From: Dolichospermum sp. FACHB-1091
Lineage (GTDB): Bacteria; Cyanobacteriota; Cyanobacteriia; Cyanobacteriales; Nostocaceae
Direction: 5' to 3'
Assembly: GCF_014697585.1 (NCBI RefSeq)
Contig: NZ_JACJSB010000004.1
Location: forward strand, 169,445-233,444
DNA length: 64,000 nt
Shown: one piece after another, positions 53,865-63,644 of the stretch
How positions within the stretch are numbered: the stretch's first letter is position 1
Layout of the letters: the number at the start of each line of letters is the position of its first letter
Position numbers and translations under genes: made by a program
Notes under the pieces: generated by a model
Database searches by the model: none
What the model saw: only the letters and a program-made list of their open reading frames with translations
Told to the model about the DNA's origin: nothing

Positions 53865-54563
53865 ATGAAGGATAATTACGGCAAATTTGGCCAGTTCAAA
53901 TTCAAATTATTGGTCAAAATCGTCAGTATAATGGGATTAGTCGGCACTAGTCTCCTGATGAATGTAGTATCTCAAGCACAAGAAGTACGCAATCCCAAAC
54001 CAAGTATTTTCAACGAACCACTCTACAATCGTGGTAAAAAACCTAGTGAAACCCCAGTCAACAAACCCACCCCAGCCTCAACAACAGTTCCCGCTGCTCC
54101 CACTGTTAAACCCACCTCAGCAGCGCCCATAACAGAAATAAAAGAAACCAGGAACTTAATAGTGTTGGCTAACGCCAATGGCTCATTCAAAACCCTCATT
54201 AAAGCCCTAACAGCAGCGGGACTCATAGATACTTTACAAGGGGAGGGTCCTTTTACTATTTTTGCCCCCACAGATACGGCATTTGCACAATTAAAAGACA
54301 AAAACGCCGTTACAGATCTGCTAAAGCCAGAAAATAGAAAAATATTAGTGGATGTTTTAACTTATCATGTAGTACCTGGTAAAATCCTTTCTAGTGATTT
54401 GAAATCTGGGGAATTGAAAAGTCTACAAGGAGAACCTATTAAAGTAAGCATTGATAAGAAAGTTGTCAAGGTTGAATACGCTAACATAACTAAGGCAGAT
54501 ATCCAAGGTAGTAATGGTGTTATTCATCAAATTGATCATTTGCTCATACCTCCTAGTTACTAG
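53865..54563 (+). CDS. Secreted fasciclin-domain protein
   Basis: This 232-residue protein has an N-terminal signal sequence (LLVKIVSIMGLVGTSLLMNV, cleavage probably after SQAQ), a P/T/A-rich linker, and one fasciclin (FAS1) domain at 95-230: LIVLANANGSFKTLIKALTA, GPFTIFAPTDTAFAQL and VLTYHVVPGKILSSDL, ending SNGVIHQIDHLLIPP. FAS1 domains mediate adhesion; cyanobacterial members are periplasmic or extracellular. It is monocistronic with a terminator shared with the convergent gene. Confidence 0.92.
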   Translation: MKDNYGKFGQFKFKLLVKIVSIMGLVGTSLLMNVVSQAQEVRNPKPSIFNEPLYNRGKKPSETPVNKPTPASTTVPAAPTVKPTSAAPITEIKETRNLIVLANANGSFKTLIKALTAAGLIDTLQGEGPFTIFAPTDTAFAQLKDKNAVTDLLKPENRKILVDVLTYHVVPGKILSSDLKSGELKSLQGEPIKVSIDKKVVKVEYANITKADIQGSNGVIHQIDHLLIPPSY

Positions 54564-54642
54564 ATTTTCGATGTTTGATTGGTAAAAATATCAAGTTCAA
54601 AATCTACAATTTTTACATAATCTGGAAATTTTAATCAATAGA

Positions 54643-54676
54643 AAAGCCCAGTTAAAATACTATTTAACTGGGCTTT
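54643..54676. terminator. Bidirectional terminator
   Basis: AAAGCCCAGTTAAA pairs with TTTAACTGGGCTTT around a short loop. T-rich and A-rich flanks serve both the fasciclin gene (+) and the DUF892 gene (-). Confidence 0.9.
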
Positions 54677-54693
54677 AAAAAAAATTAATCAGA

Positions 54694-55245
54694 CTAACGA
54701 GCTTTAGCAGTTGACTTTCCTTCGGTTGTTTTTATTGCTTCAATTAACTGCATCATCAATTGCTCAAGCTTTTGTGCTACCTCTTCCTCTTGGTGTAAGT
54801 TTTGCTCTAACAATTGGACAATTTGGTTTTGTCCCATTTGTTCAGCAACTTTAATCAAACGACGATAACAAGCTATTTCTAGTTGTTCAATTTTACTATG
54901 CCATTCTGCCAGTCCTAAGTCTACAATTTTGGGATTATCTGCTGCTAAAAGTGTAAATTTCTGACATTCACTAATTAAACCAGACGCAAGATCACAGGTA
55001 ATTCTTTGTGGTTTTTCTCCTAAAATATTTAACACCTGTTCTAAGTTTTTAATGTGCTGTTCAGTTTCTTGAATATGTGGCTCAATTACCGTCTTCAGCT
55101 TATTATTTTGACAACATTGCCACATCATTTGCTGGGCTTCTAAAAAGCGATTTTCAGCATCAAACATGGTGTTTATCTCATAGATAAACTTCTGTTGCAA
55201 ATTGGTGATTTTGTTTGTAATTGGACGCTCGCTAAGTTGAACCAT
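54694..55245 (-). CDS. DUF892 (YciE/YciF-type) ferritin-like protein
   Basis: The start chosen is the ATG at 55245 (MVQLSERPIT), eight bases after AGGAGAAT; the upstream ATG at 55275 has no ribosome site. The 183-residue all-helical protein has the repeated acidic pattern of the four-helix ferritin-like fold (EINTMFDAENRFLEA, HIQETEQHIKNLEQVL, EWHSKIEQLEIACYRR, NLHQEEEVAQKLEQL). YciE/YciF proteins are stress-induced and may bind a di-iron centre. The gene is isolated. Confidence 0.8.
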   Translation of the reverse strand: MVQLSERPITNKITNLQQKFIYEINTMFDAENRFLEAQQMMWQCCQNNKLKTVIEPHIQETEQHIKNLEQVLNILGEKPQRITCDLASGLISECQKFTLLAADNPKIVDLGLAEWHSKIEQLEIACYRRLIKVAEQMGQNQIVQLLEQNLHQEEEVAQKLEQLMMQLIEAIKTTEGKSTAKAR

Positions 55246-55582
55246 GATTATTCTCCTGATGATATGAAACTGCATTTAGCAGCAGTTCTATTAACTTTAG
55301 TTCTACTTTGATTTATTCTCTTCTGACCAAAGATACAGTATAGGTGTGAAATATAATTTGTTATTTAAGTGACAAGATCAGACTTGGGGAATAGGACTAT
55401 AATTTGTGTGATTAATTTAACTATTATTCATGAAGTTTTGCAGATATTACCCTTTTATACAATACAAACTAGACCGGAAAAATAAGTTTAATTACTTAAA
55501 TTATCAAAATCACCAAAATCACGGTTTAGACTTCCCCAATTGCGTTAAAGTAAAGATAAATTAAGAAAATGCTGTCAAAGAA
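55246..55582. other. Divergent spacer, no gene
   Basis: AT-rich promoter region between the DUF892 and HEAT-repeat genes. Nothing further was recognised. Confidence 0.4.
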
Positions 55583-56263
55583 ATGGCTGCTCTCAGTTTA
55601 GAATTAATTTCAACTCAGTTAGAAAGTCCCAATTTGCGCGATCGCATGATAGCTCTTGCTAGTTTACGTGATGTATCCGCTGCTGAGGCTGTACCTTTAA
55701 TTAAAAAGGTATTAGATGATGATTCCCTGCAAATGCGTTCCATGGCCATTTTTGCTCTAGGTATCAAGAAAACACCAGAGTGTTATTCTATCCTAGTAAA
55801 AATTCTGGAAACAGATCCAGATTATGGTATCCGTGCTGATGCGGCTGGAGCTTTAGGATATCTTGAAGATAATCGAGCCGTGGAAGCCTTATCACGGGCA
55901 TTTTATGAAGATACAGATTGGCTAGTAAGGTTTAGTGCGGCTGTATCTTTAGGTAATATTAAAGACCCCCGCGCCCATGATATTCTCATTCAAGCCTTAA
56001 ATAGTCAAGAAATAGTAATTCAACAAGCTGCTATTTCTGCGTTGGGAGAAATCCGGGATATAGATTCCGTAACACATATTCTCCGTTTTGCTGAATCAGA
56101 AGATTGGTTAGTGCGTCAACGTCTCGCTGAAGCTTTAGGTAATTTACCCACACCCCAAAGTGTCTCAGCTTTAAAATATCTAGCAAAAGATAGTCATCAC
56201 AACGTTGCTCAAGCGGCCAGAATTTCTCTGCAACAACTTGAGAAAACCAACAACTTGAGTTGA
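55583..56263 (+). CDS. HEAT-repeat protein of the NblB / bilin-lyase-like group
   Basis: This 226-residue protein is made of about six HEAT units (AVPLIKKVLDDDSLQMRSMA, YGIRADAAGALGYLEDNRAV, WLVRFSAAVSLGNIKDPRAH, WLVRQRLAEALGNLPTPQSV). Length and sequence resemble NblB, required for phycobilisome degradation under starvation, and the CpcE/CpcF lyase family. The next gene, 72 bases downstream, is a CpcS/CpeS-type lyase, supporting a job in phycobiliprotein handling. I cannot separate NblB from a lyase-like paralogue by sequence alone. Confidence 0.75.
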   Translation: MAALSLELISTQLESPNLRDRMIALASLRDVSAAEAVPLIKKVLDDDSLQMRSMAIFALGIKKTPECYSILVKILETDPDYGIRADAAGALGYLEDNRAVEALSRAFYEDTDWLVRFSAAVSLGNIKDPRAHDILIQALNSQEIVIQQAAISALGEIRDIDSVTHILRFAESEDWLVRQRLAEALGNLPTPQSVSALKYLAKDSHHNVAQAARISLQQLEKTNNLS

Positions 56264-56335
56264 AATTAAAGTCTCTTCCTAGTTTTTAATAATAAAAGAG
56301 ATTGTTAAAATTATGATGCAGGGGTAGTTTTATTT

Positions 56336-56902
56336 ATGAAGGTTGAAGAATTTTTTGAATTAAGTGCTGGAAAATGGTTTTCTCACCGCACCAGTCACCA
56401 TTTAGCGTTTAAGCAGTCAGAAGATGGTAAATCAGACATCGTGATTGAGATGTTAGCCGCTGATCATCCTGAAGTGATTAAACTCTGTCAACAGTATGAA
56501 ATTGAGCCGCATACAGCCACTTGTGGGGCCCGTGTCACCTGGAATGGGACAATGGAATGGGACGAGGAAAAACATGAGGGTTCGACGGTTTTAGCTACAG
56601 TTCCCAATGCAGATAATCCAAATGAAGGTAAATTACTGCGAGAAATGGGTTATGCGGAAAAAGCCCCCGTTGCTGGTAGCTATAAAATCGGTGATGATGG
56701 TGCTTTGACACTGATTACCGAATATGAAACTATGTGGTCTGAAGAAAGACTATGGTTTGCTAGTCCTAATTTACGGATGCGAGTAAGTGTATTAAAGCGG
56801 TTTGGTGGTTTTAGTATGGCTTCCTTTACATCTGAAATCCGTATGGGTAGTACGGATGCTTCTAAAAAGGCTACAGAAGCCGCTAATTCGCTAAAATCCT
56901 AA
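56336..56902 (+). CDS. cpcS: CpcS/CpeS-family phycobiliprotein bilin lyase
   Basis: This 188-residue lipocalin-like lyase attaches phycocyanobilin to Cys-82/84 of phycobiliproteins. It opens [20 protein letters not shown], with the S/T lyase motif region [12 protein letters not shown] and the later strands [20 protein letters not shown] and [19 protein letters not shown]. Which paralogue (CpcS, CpcU, CpeS) it is cannot be settled here; the symbol is the most likely. It is probably cotranscribed with the HEAT protein gene. Confidence 0.85.
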   Translation: MKVEEFFELSAGKWFSHRTSHHLAFKQSEDGKSDIVIEMLAADHPEVIKLCQQYEIEPHTATCGARVTWNGTMEWDEEKHEGSTVLATVPNADNPNEGKLLREMGYAEKAPVAGSYKIGDDGALTLITEYETMWSEERLWFASPNLRMRVSVLKRFGGFSMASFTSEIRMGSTDASKKATEAANSLKS

Positions 56903-56919
56903 AATACAATATTGAGGCT

Positions 56920-57045
56920 GGTAATGGGTAATTGGTAATTGGTAATTGGTAATTGGTAATTGGTAATTGGTAATTGGTAATTGCCTTTTGCCTTTTGCCT
57001 TTTGCTTTTTGCTTTTTGCTTTTTGCTTTTTGATTACATTCATAT
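56920..57045. repeat. Tandem heptamer arrays GGTAATT and CTTTTTG
   Basis: About nine GGTAATT units are followed by CCTTTTG and CTTTTTG units. It lies between the convergent bilin lyase and protease genes and is typical Nostocales STRR DNA. Confidence 0.9.
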
Positions 57046-57071
57046 TGTATAATTACTTGGGAATTTTTTTG

Positions 57072-58571
57072 TTAAATGTGCAATAAATTAGCCAGAAATT
57101 CCGGTAATGGTAAAACAATCAACAACAATAAAACCATTGACATTAATCCCATAAAGTCCCGTTTATTATCTAATTCAGTAACATCATTTAAAGCAGGTTC
57201 ATCACTTAAAGGAATGAATAATAAAATAATTGCCCACAATAAAAATTCCTCTCTAAGGAGCGAAAGTATTAGTAATGATAATCTGGCAATTTGACCAATA
57301 ATAACAGCAGTACGTTGTCCAAACATAGCATGAACAATGTGACCTCCATCTAATTGTCCGACCGGCATTAAATTTAAAGCTGTGACAATTAATCCTAAAA
57401 AACCTGCTACTGCAACCGGATGTAAATCAATAGCTGATTTTACAGTTAATTCACTTCCTAAAGCTAATTTGGAGAGTAAAGCTAATAAAATCGAATATTT
57501 AGGATCAAGTGCATTGGGGTTTAACATTCCGGTTTTTTCCGGTAAAGCTACTATTTCCGAATTAGCTAAACCCCAGAATAATAAAGGTACAGTTACAATA
57601 AATCCTGCTAAAGGTCCAGCAATACTCACATCAAATAAAGCCTTACGGTGAGGTATGGGACTTCGCATAGTGATAAAAGCGCCGAATGTTCCCAGGAAAA
57701 AAGGTACAGGAATAAAATAAGGTAATGTAGCGCGAATTTTATAGAATCTCGCTGTTAAATAATGTCCTAATTCATGAGTAGCTAAAATAGTCATTAAACC
57801 TAAAGCATAAGGTAAACCCTGAAAAAATAATGTGAAATCAGATTCTAGTTGTGAGACTTGAAAACCCGCAATTTTCAACCCGACAAAGGTGGTACTAACT
57901 AAGGTTGCTATTAATAATACCAATGCTAACCCCGGTTGAGTAATTTTTTCTGCATCTCGTTGGTTATTTTGTTTAGCAGCTTGAGAATTAGGAACTAAAA
58001 CAAAAAATGGTTTATCATTTACTCCTTCTTGAAATATAACTAAAAAGCGATCGCCAAATTCTTTTTCAATATTAGCTTTAATTTCTTCGTAAGCTGCACT
58101 AGCCATAGTTCGCAAATGTCCTCGACAAATAATTGCTTGGGGACGATATTCGATTTTTTGGATAAAATATACAGACCAGGGAAAACAAGTTCGCAGTTGT
58201 GCTTCTTCTGCTAAGTCAATAGGACGAACTGGTGGTGTTTCTACTGTAGAATTACGGGAATTATTAGGAGAATTATTATTTGGTTGTTCTTGATTGTCTT
58301 GAGATTGATTTTCTCGATTTACAGGTAATTGTCTGCCCGAATTAAACAATACCCAATACAATAATAAACAAATCACTGAAACCGAAATAATTAGCCCAGA
58401 GGGAGGTGATTGTTTGACACCATATATCAGACTCCAAGCAGTAGATATAAATGCTGGTGTCATTAAAACTAGCCACAATAACCACACTGGGGTTCTTGTA
58501 GCCCGTGCGACACTGTACTGCATTAGTAAATAAGTTAATAACCCCAGAACGATAAAAAACCAAAATGTCAT
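57072..58571 (-). CDS. Site-2 protease family membrane metalloprotease (M50, EGY1-like)
   Basis: This 499-residue protein has two N-terminal membrane helices, an Asn/Gln-rich linker and a soluble region (RTCFPWSVYFIQKIEYRPQA). The catalytic membrane domain follows: HELGH at 266-270 in a helix, and the third zinc ligand in LMPVGQLDGGH. At least six further helices are visible. It matches the cyanobacterial/plastid EGY1 group, which are intramembrane proteases. The substrate is unknown. It appears intact. Confidence 0.9.
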   Translation of the reverse strand: MTFWFFIVLGLLTYLLMQYSVARATRTPVWLLWLVLMTPAFISTAWSLIYGVKQSPPSGLIISVSVICLLLYWVLFNSGRQLPVNRENQSQDNQEQPNNNSPNNSRNSTVETPPVRPIDLAEEAQLRTCFPWSVYFIQKIEYRPQAIICRGHLRTMASAAYEEIKANIEKEFGDRFLVIFQEGVNDKPFFVLVPNSQAAKQNNQRDAEKITQPGLALVLLIATLVSTTFVGLKIAGFQVSQLESDFTLFFQGLPYALGLMTILATHELGHYLTARFYKIRATLPYFIPVPFFLGTFGAFITMRSPIPHRKALFDVSIAGPLAGFIVTVPLLFWGLANSEIVALPEKTGMLNPNALDPKYSILLALLSKLALGSELTVKSAIDLHPVAVAGFLGLIVTALNLMPVGQLDGGHIVHAMFGQRTAVIIGQIARLSLLILSLLREEFLLWAIILLFIPLSDEPALNDVTELDNKRDFMGLMSMVLLLLIVLPLPEFLANLLHI

Positions 58572-59238
58572 ATTATTTACACTATAATTAGATAGAATAC
58601 CTTACCTGTAATTTCTATTAAAGATTTTGATGCTTAGTTGAACAGCAAAAAGCTTATTTATTCCCTTTAACCGTCACCAATCTTACTGATGAATTTACTC
58701 TCAATGTTACAACACAAATAATTTAAATACTAGACTATTTTCCAGCGTTTTCTTATTTATACTATCGTAAATTTGACAGTATTTTATTTTTTGGATGATT
58801 TTTTGGAGAGCATTTATTTGCTAACCAGTAGGACAAACATTTATCAGCAAACACTTCTAAAACTTTTCATTTTTTATGCGAGACTGTACAGAATCATCAA
58901 ATCCATTAGTTCATAGGACTTACGCACAAGTCACGGAATAATGAACCACGAAGGAACGAAGAGAACGAAGAAAAGAGGGTTTGAGAGATATTTTGCGTAA
59001 GTCCTGGTTCACATTAATTCATTAGTATTTATCTGTGTTCAATTATTCTTGAAGACTTATTTTATCGAGTTTTATCATAACTTAGTATTATGTAAATTAA
59101 CACATATTTTTATTTTTAAGCGATTTTATTCAGAACTTTAGTCCTCTCTTCTAGACGCTGGGCGAATAGAATAAGGGCTAAAGCCATAACTGGAAAACAA
59201 AAATGATCATGTTTTCTGATGCTTGCTTAAGTCTTATA
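58572..59238. mobile_element. Spacer with MITE-like element (58915-59005) and a possible gene-end fragment
   Basis: AGGACTTACGCA (58915-58926) and TGCGTAAGTCCT (58994-59005) are perfect inverted ends around a 67-base interior with GAACGAAGAGAACGAAGA. The ends share the ACTTACGCA core of the element at 25262. On the minus strand 59226-59116 a stop-bounded stretch of 36 codons (HDHFCFPVMALALILFAQRL) looks like the tail of a lost gene, family unknown. No intact gene was seen. Confidence 0.6.
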
Positions 59239-60471
59239 TCAATTAGCTAGTAGTGCCATAGCTGCTTGATATTGAGCGTCTTTCACCGTACCAATTTGTT
59301 CGCGGTTGATAGGTTGTTGGGGAATAATTTGATCAGGCTTAATTCCTAATTTGTTAATATCTCGATGGTTAGGAGTTTCATATTTAGCAATTGTCACTGC
59401 TAAACCAGAACCGTCGGATAATTCAAACAAAGATTGAATTAAACCTTTACCAAAAGTCCTTTCCCCGACCAATTGAGCGCGATGATTATCTTGTAATGCA
59501 CCGGCTAAAATTTCGCTGGCGCTGGCTGTTCCCTGATTGACTAGAATAACTAAGGGATCTTGTGTCATGGCCGGACCCCAGGCTTCATAACTTCCTTGAA
59601 TGCCTTGACGATTAGCAGTATATACTATTGTACCAGAATCCAACCATAAACGAGCGACTTCGATTCCAGCTTGTAAGAGTCCACCAGGATTATTTCTTAA
59701 ATCAAGAATATAGGCAGACGCGCCTTTTTCTTCTAAAATCGAAATAGCCTGTGTTAACTCTTTCACCGCATTAGCACTAAATTGAGTTAAACGAATATAA
59801 GCAATTTTATTTCCTGTTGGGGATAATTTTAAATCATATAGAACAGGGTTAAGAGTAATGCGATCGCGTACTAATACAACTTCTTGATCTTTTTCTCCTT
59901 CCCTACCAATCAAAAGCGTAACCACACTGCCCAATGGTCCACGCATTTGCGCCGCTGCTTCATCAAGAGAGATATTCTCTGTAGATAGACCCTCAATTTT
60001 CAAAATGCGATCGCGCGGTCTTAAACCTGCTTTATCGGCTGGAGAATTTTCAATAGGTGTAATCACTTCCAAAATACCAGTTTGGGGATTGAGAGCGATT
60101 TGTAATCCCACACCCGTAAGTTCTCCAGAGGTGCTAACCTTTAAACTGCGATACTTTTCAGGTTCAAGAAAACGGGTAAAAGGATCATCCAGCCCTTTGA
60201 GCATATCCCGAATTGTGGCATAAGCGGCTTCATGATTGACAAAACGATTTTTAAGTGCTTTTTGTCGGACATCAAGCCAGTTTTGATGATTAAAAGTGCC
60301 ATCTAAATAAGAACGGTTAACAATTCGCCATACTTCATAAACTAACTTCTGTTCTGGAGTCAAAGCCGAGGCCGGGGGAATATAGCCAGTAAACACCAAA
60401 GCGAAAAGCAGTAATAGTAAACATCCTAGCCGCCAAGCCCGTTTGTGAATAAACCCTAATTTCAGTTCCAT
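59239..60471 (-). CDS. ctpA: Carboxyl-terminal processing protease CtpA
   Basis: This serine-lysine protease of family S41 trims the C-terminus of the photosystem II D1 precursor. The start is set at the ATG at 60471 (MELKLGFIHK), shortly before the signal peptide (LGCLLLLLFALVFTGYIPPASA); an ATG at 60510 is an alternative. A PDZ domain (GVGLQIALNPQTG, ADKAGLRPRDRILKI) precedes the catalytic site: the serine lies in GTASASEILAGAL and the lysine in GERTFGKGLIQSL. It works in the thylakoid lumen. It is divergent from petB, an arrangement conserved in many cyanobacteria. Confidence 0.93.
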   Translation of the reverse strand: MELKLGFIHKRAWRLGCLLLLLFALVFTGYIPPASALTPEQKLVYEVWRIVNRSYLDGTFNHQNWLDVRQKALKNRFVNHEAAYATIRDMLKGLDDPFTRFLEPEKYRSLKVSTSGELTGVGLQIALNPQTGILEVITPIENSPADKAGLRPRDRILKIEGLSTENISLDEAAAQMRGPLGSVVTLLIGREGEKDQEVVLVRDRITLNPVLYDLKLSPTGNKIAYIRLTQFSANAVKELTQAISILEEKGASAYILDLRNNPGGLLQAGIEVARLWLDSGTIVYTANRQGIQGSYEAWGPAMTQDPLVILVNQGTASASEILAGALQDNHRAQLVGERTFGKGLIQSLFELSDGSGLAVTIAKYETPNHRDINKLGIKPDQIIPQQPINREQIGTVKDAQYQAAMALLAN

Positions 60472-60867
60472 GTCAGACTCAAATTCCCTAAAACTTTGTG
60501 TAATGCTCACTTGTTGATGAAATCTATCTCTCGACTATGTTACTTTTTTTATAGAAGCAGTGCATTATTCTCATAAAGTTGCTAGTCCAACTGAATGAGA
60601 TGTCCATTCTTCCTGATCTAACGATAAAATCTTTTTTGGGGTCAACATTGTCATTGTCAGTCCATTAAAGACGAGAGACAGGAAGAAACACTCACTAAAC
60701 TAGGGTAACTTACACCCTTAACGCTCGTAGACAAGTAGAAGCCAATTCTCTTGAGTAAAACGAGAAGCGAACCCTCTAACTTAGGTTAGTTGAATAGTCG
60801 TTCCCGACTAAGCTTCGCATCACAAAACTTATCAACCGCAATCTATTTTTTAGGAACTTAGGATTGT
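60472..60867. promoter_or_regulatory. Divergent promoter region of ctpA and petBD
   Basis: No gene or repeat was recognised. Given the tight conservation of this arrangement the spacer must hold both promoters, but no convincing -35/-10 pair could be fixed. A short dyad GTCGTTCCCGAC lies near 60797. Confidence 0.4.
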
Positions 60868-61515
60868 ATGGCCAACGTTTATGACTGGTTTGAGGAACGC
60901 TTGGATCTCCAAGAGATTGCTGATGATATTACCACCAAATACGTTCCTCCCCACGTTAACATTTTTTACTGTTTAGGTGGAATTACCCTAGTTTGTTTCC
61001 TGATCCAGTTTGCGACTGGATTTGCGATGACATTCTACTATAAACCTACAGTTACCGAAGCTTTTTCTTCTGTAGAGTACATCATGAATGAAGTCAACTT
61101 CGGTTGGTTAATTCGCTCCATTCACCGCTGGTCAGCCAGTATGATGGTACTGATGATGATTCTCCACACATTCCGCGTTTATTTGACTGGTGGCTTCAAA
61201 AAGCCCCGGGAATTGACCTGGGTAAGTGGTGTCATTCTTGCAGTTATTACCGTTTCCTTCGGTGTAACAGGCTACTCTTTACCTTGGGATCAAGTTGGTT
61301 ACTGGGCTGTAAAAATTGTTAGCGGTGTACCAGAAGCAATTCCCGTAGTCGGCGTTTTTATATCCGATTTATTACGTGGTGGTTCTAGTGTTGGTCAAGC
61401 TACACTCACCCGCTACTATAGCGCCCACACCTTCATTCTTCCTTGGCTAATTGCTGTCTTCATGTTGTTCCACTTCTTGATGATTCGCAAACAAGGTATT
61501 TCAGGACCATTGTAA
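60868..61515 (+). CDS. petB: Cytochrome b6
   Basis: This 215-residue subunit of the cytochrome b6f complex opens [20 protein letters not shown]. It carries the four-helix bundle with haem-ligand histidines in [24 protein letters not shown] and [22 protein letters not shown]. The cysteine that binds haem ci is in FYCLGGI. Length and sequence are standard. petD follows after 172 bases and the two are normally cotranscribed. Confidence 0.98.
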   Translation: MANVYDWFEERLDLQEIADDITTKYVPPHVNIFYCLGGITLVCFLIQFATGFAMTFYYKPTVTEAFSSVEYIMNEVNFGWLIRSIHRWSASMMVLMMILHTFRVYLTGGFKKPRELTWVSGVILAVITVSFGVTGYSLPWDQVGYWAVKIVSGVPEAIPVVGVFISDLLRGGSSVGQATLTRYYSAHTFILPWLIAVFMLFHFLMIRKQGISGPL

Positions 61516-61687
61516 TCACTTTGTCATCAAAGTTATTAGCCAACAGCTATAACTTGTGTTTCCAGATCATCGGAGTTTGTTTTAAACTAAAAGAAAACAA
61601 CTGGATATCGGAAATCACAAGCTAGTTGTAAGCTAATAGCTTTCGCTAATGCTTTAACCTCAATTCAGCCGGAGAGCGCATTTAAAA

Positions 61688-62170
61688 ATGTCAACGCAAA
61701 AAAAACCGGATCTGAGCGATCCTAAGTTGAGAGCCAAACTTGCCCAAGGCATGGGTCATAATTATTATGGTGAACCCGCTTGGCCTAACGATTTGCTGTA
61801 TATATTTCCTGTCGTCATTATGGGTTCTTTTGCCTGTATTGTCTCTTTAGCTGTTTTAGATCCAGCTATGACAGGTGAACCAGCTAATCCTTTTGCTACT
61901 CCTTTGGAAATTTTACCAGAGTGGTATTTGTATCCTGTATTCCAAATTTTACGCTCATTACCTAGTAAACTATTAGGTGTATTAGCAATGGCTTCTGTAC
62001 CTTTGGGACTAATTCTTGTTCCTTTCCTGGAAAACGTGAACAAGTTCCAAAACCCCTTCCGTCGTCCCGTAGCAACAACTGTATTTCTCTTTGGTACTCT
62101 TGTGACTCTGTGGCTAGGTATTGGTGCTGCGCTCCCATTAGATAAATCCTTAACTTTAGGATTGTTCTAA
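61688..62170 (+). CDS. petD: Cytochrome b6f subunit IV
   Basis: This 160-residue subunit has three membrane helices ([20 protein letters not shown] and two further) and the quinone-site loop PEWYLYP, which corresponds to the PEWY motif of mitochondrial cytochrome b. The start [20 protein letters not shown] is typical. It is the second gene of the petBD operon and sequence is complete. Confidence 0.98.
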   Translation: MSTQKKPDLSDPKLRAKLAQGMGHNYYGEPAWPNDLLYIFPVVIMGSFACIVSLAVLDPAMTGEPANPFATPLEILPEWYLYPVFQILRSLPSKLLGVLAMASVPLGLILVPFLENVNKFQNPFRRPVATTVFLFGTLVTLWLGIGAALPLDKSLTLGLF

Positions 62171-62470
62171 GGTAGTTCCAGTCAAACATAAACCTGATAA
62201 CGTCTGTGGTTTTCAAGGGTGTATAGAAGACAATATCTGAAAAACAAATAACACTAGGTCTTTGATGATCTATTGTGATTGATATTGATATTTCAAAATA
62301 TATGCTCTTGAAGACCAACAGGCGTTAACTAATATAGAATTGGAGCGGGAGAATCTTGAGATTAGTGATCACGAGGGAGTCAAAACCAAAATATCCCCAA
62401 TCTCAAATCACCTGCCAATTTTCCCCAGTCTAAAGTATTATCCACTTATTTTTTATTCAAATTAGGGTCA
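62171..62470. other. Spacer after petD, no gene
   Basis: A 300-base AT-rich spacer. No clear terminator hairpin or repeat was recognised. Confidence 0.4.
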
Positions 62471-62914
62471 ATGCTTGGCATAGTGCAGCAGGACCATCGG
62501 ACTGTGAGGAGCGATCTTAAACTCCTAAACGAAGTGCAACAATGGTTTGAAGAATTTTGTCACCAATATTTACCGAAATATGGCTGGTCAGACAGTCAAA
62601 TTTATCGTCTTAATCTAGCTTTAGCAGAAGGTTTTACCAACGCTGTTCGTCATGCTCATCATTCTTTACCACCGGAAACAGCGATAGAAATTCAAGTCAG
62701 TCTATGGATTAATAGACTGGAAATGAGAATTTGGGATTATGGAAAACCATTTAATCCTGATGTGATCACTGAACCAGTACCGGGGACTCTACAAGTAGGT
62801 GGGTATGGATGGTTTTTACTCCGACGTTTGGCTGATAAAGTCGTCTATGAGCGTGATCAAGATACAAGAAATTGTTTGTTAATTGTCAAATATTGTTTAG
62901 ATGAATCACACTAA
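62471..62914 (+). CDS. RsbW-type ATP-binding anti-sigma regulatory protein
   Basis: This 147-residue protein has a GHKL/HATPase fold: N-box NLALAEGFTNAVRHAH, then MRIWDYGKPF (G1) and GTLQVGGYGWFLLRRLADKV (G2). Such small kinases phosphorylate anti-anti-sigma (STAS) partners and sequester sigma factors in other bacteria. In cyanobacteria they often act in partner-switch pathways. No STAS or phosphatase gene is adjacent, so the partner is unknown. Confidence 0.88.
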   Translation: MLGIVQQDHRTVRSDLKLLNEVQQWFEEFCHQYLPKYGWSDSQIYRLNLALAEGFTNAVRHAHHSLPPETAIEIQVSLWINRLEMRIWDYGKPFNPDVITEPVPGTLQVGGYGWFLLRRLADKVVYERDQDTRNCLLIVKYCLDESH

Positions 62915-63050
62915 GTAGGTTGGCGTGAAAAATTGTCGTTATGACAAGGGAAGAGGGAACAGGGAACAGGGGACAGGGAACAGGGAACAGGGAAGAGGGA
63001 ACAGGGGAAAGGGAAAAGAGGTTACAGGGGACAGGTTACAGGAATTAACA
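62915..63050. repeat. GGGAACA tandem array with GTAGGTTGGCG leader
   Basis: The leader AAGTAGGTTGGCGTGAAAAA and TTGTCGTTATGACAAGGGAA is followed by GGGAACA/GGGGACA/GGTTACA units. The same composite occurs after cimA at 36982-37090, so the leader and the array travel together. Confidence 0.85.
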
Positions 63051-63176
63051 GGAATTAAAAAGTTAAAATAAAAGGGTATAATAACTATTTAGTTTATTAA
63101 AAAGTTCTATTTCCGCCATTTTCCATCAGCAAAAAATAAACTCGCTATCCTAGAGTCAGCAGTACAAATTTGAGAC

Positions 63177-63548
63177 ATGAGCTTTAAAAACTTGCAATTC
63201 AACTTTGAAAAAATCCGCCCCTGGCTGACCCTGTTAGCAATTACCTGGTTATTAGCATCATTGGGCTTGGGCTGGTTAGTTAATTCTTTAGTAATTATTG
63301 TTGGCTTATTGTTATTTTTACCCGTAGCAGCATTTTTTGGGTTTCGCTGGTGGTTACAAAAGAATCTGGTTAGTGGACAGTGTCCCGTATGTGGATATGA
63401 ATTAACAGGTTTAAATAATAGTCAAACACAGTGTGCTAACTGTGGAGAGCGATTATCAGTTAAAAACAGTCAATTTCAACGTTTTACACCGGAAGGGACA
63501 ATTGATGTGACAGCGGTTGAAGTCCAAGCCCAATCATGGGAAGATTAG
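63177..63548 (+). CDS. Small membrane protein with zinc ribbon
   Basis: This 123-residue protein has two close membrane helices (WLTLLAITWLLASLGLGWLV, IVGLLLFLPVAAFFGF) and a cytoplasmic zinc ribbon CPVCGYELTG...QCANCGERL with two CxxC pairs. Its function is unknown; similar short proteins are conserved in filamentous cyanobacteria. It is preceded by a repeat array and followed by an IS element. Confidence 0.75.
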   Translation: MSFKNLQFNFEKIRPWLTLLAITWLLASLGLGWLVNSLVIIVGLLLFLPVAAFFGFRWWLQKNLVSGQCPVCGYELTGLNNSQTQCANCGERLSVKNSQFQRFTPEGTIDVTAVEVQAQSWED

Positions 63549-63644
63549 TCAGTGGTCAGTGGTCAGTATTAAGTTGGAATCTAGAAAGGAGTTTAGCTAG
63601 TTAAATATTTGCCAACTAATACTAACTAATGCTATGCTTTTCTT

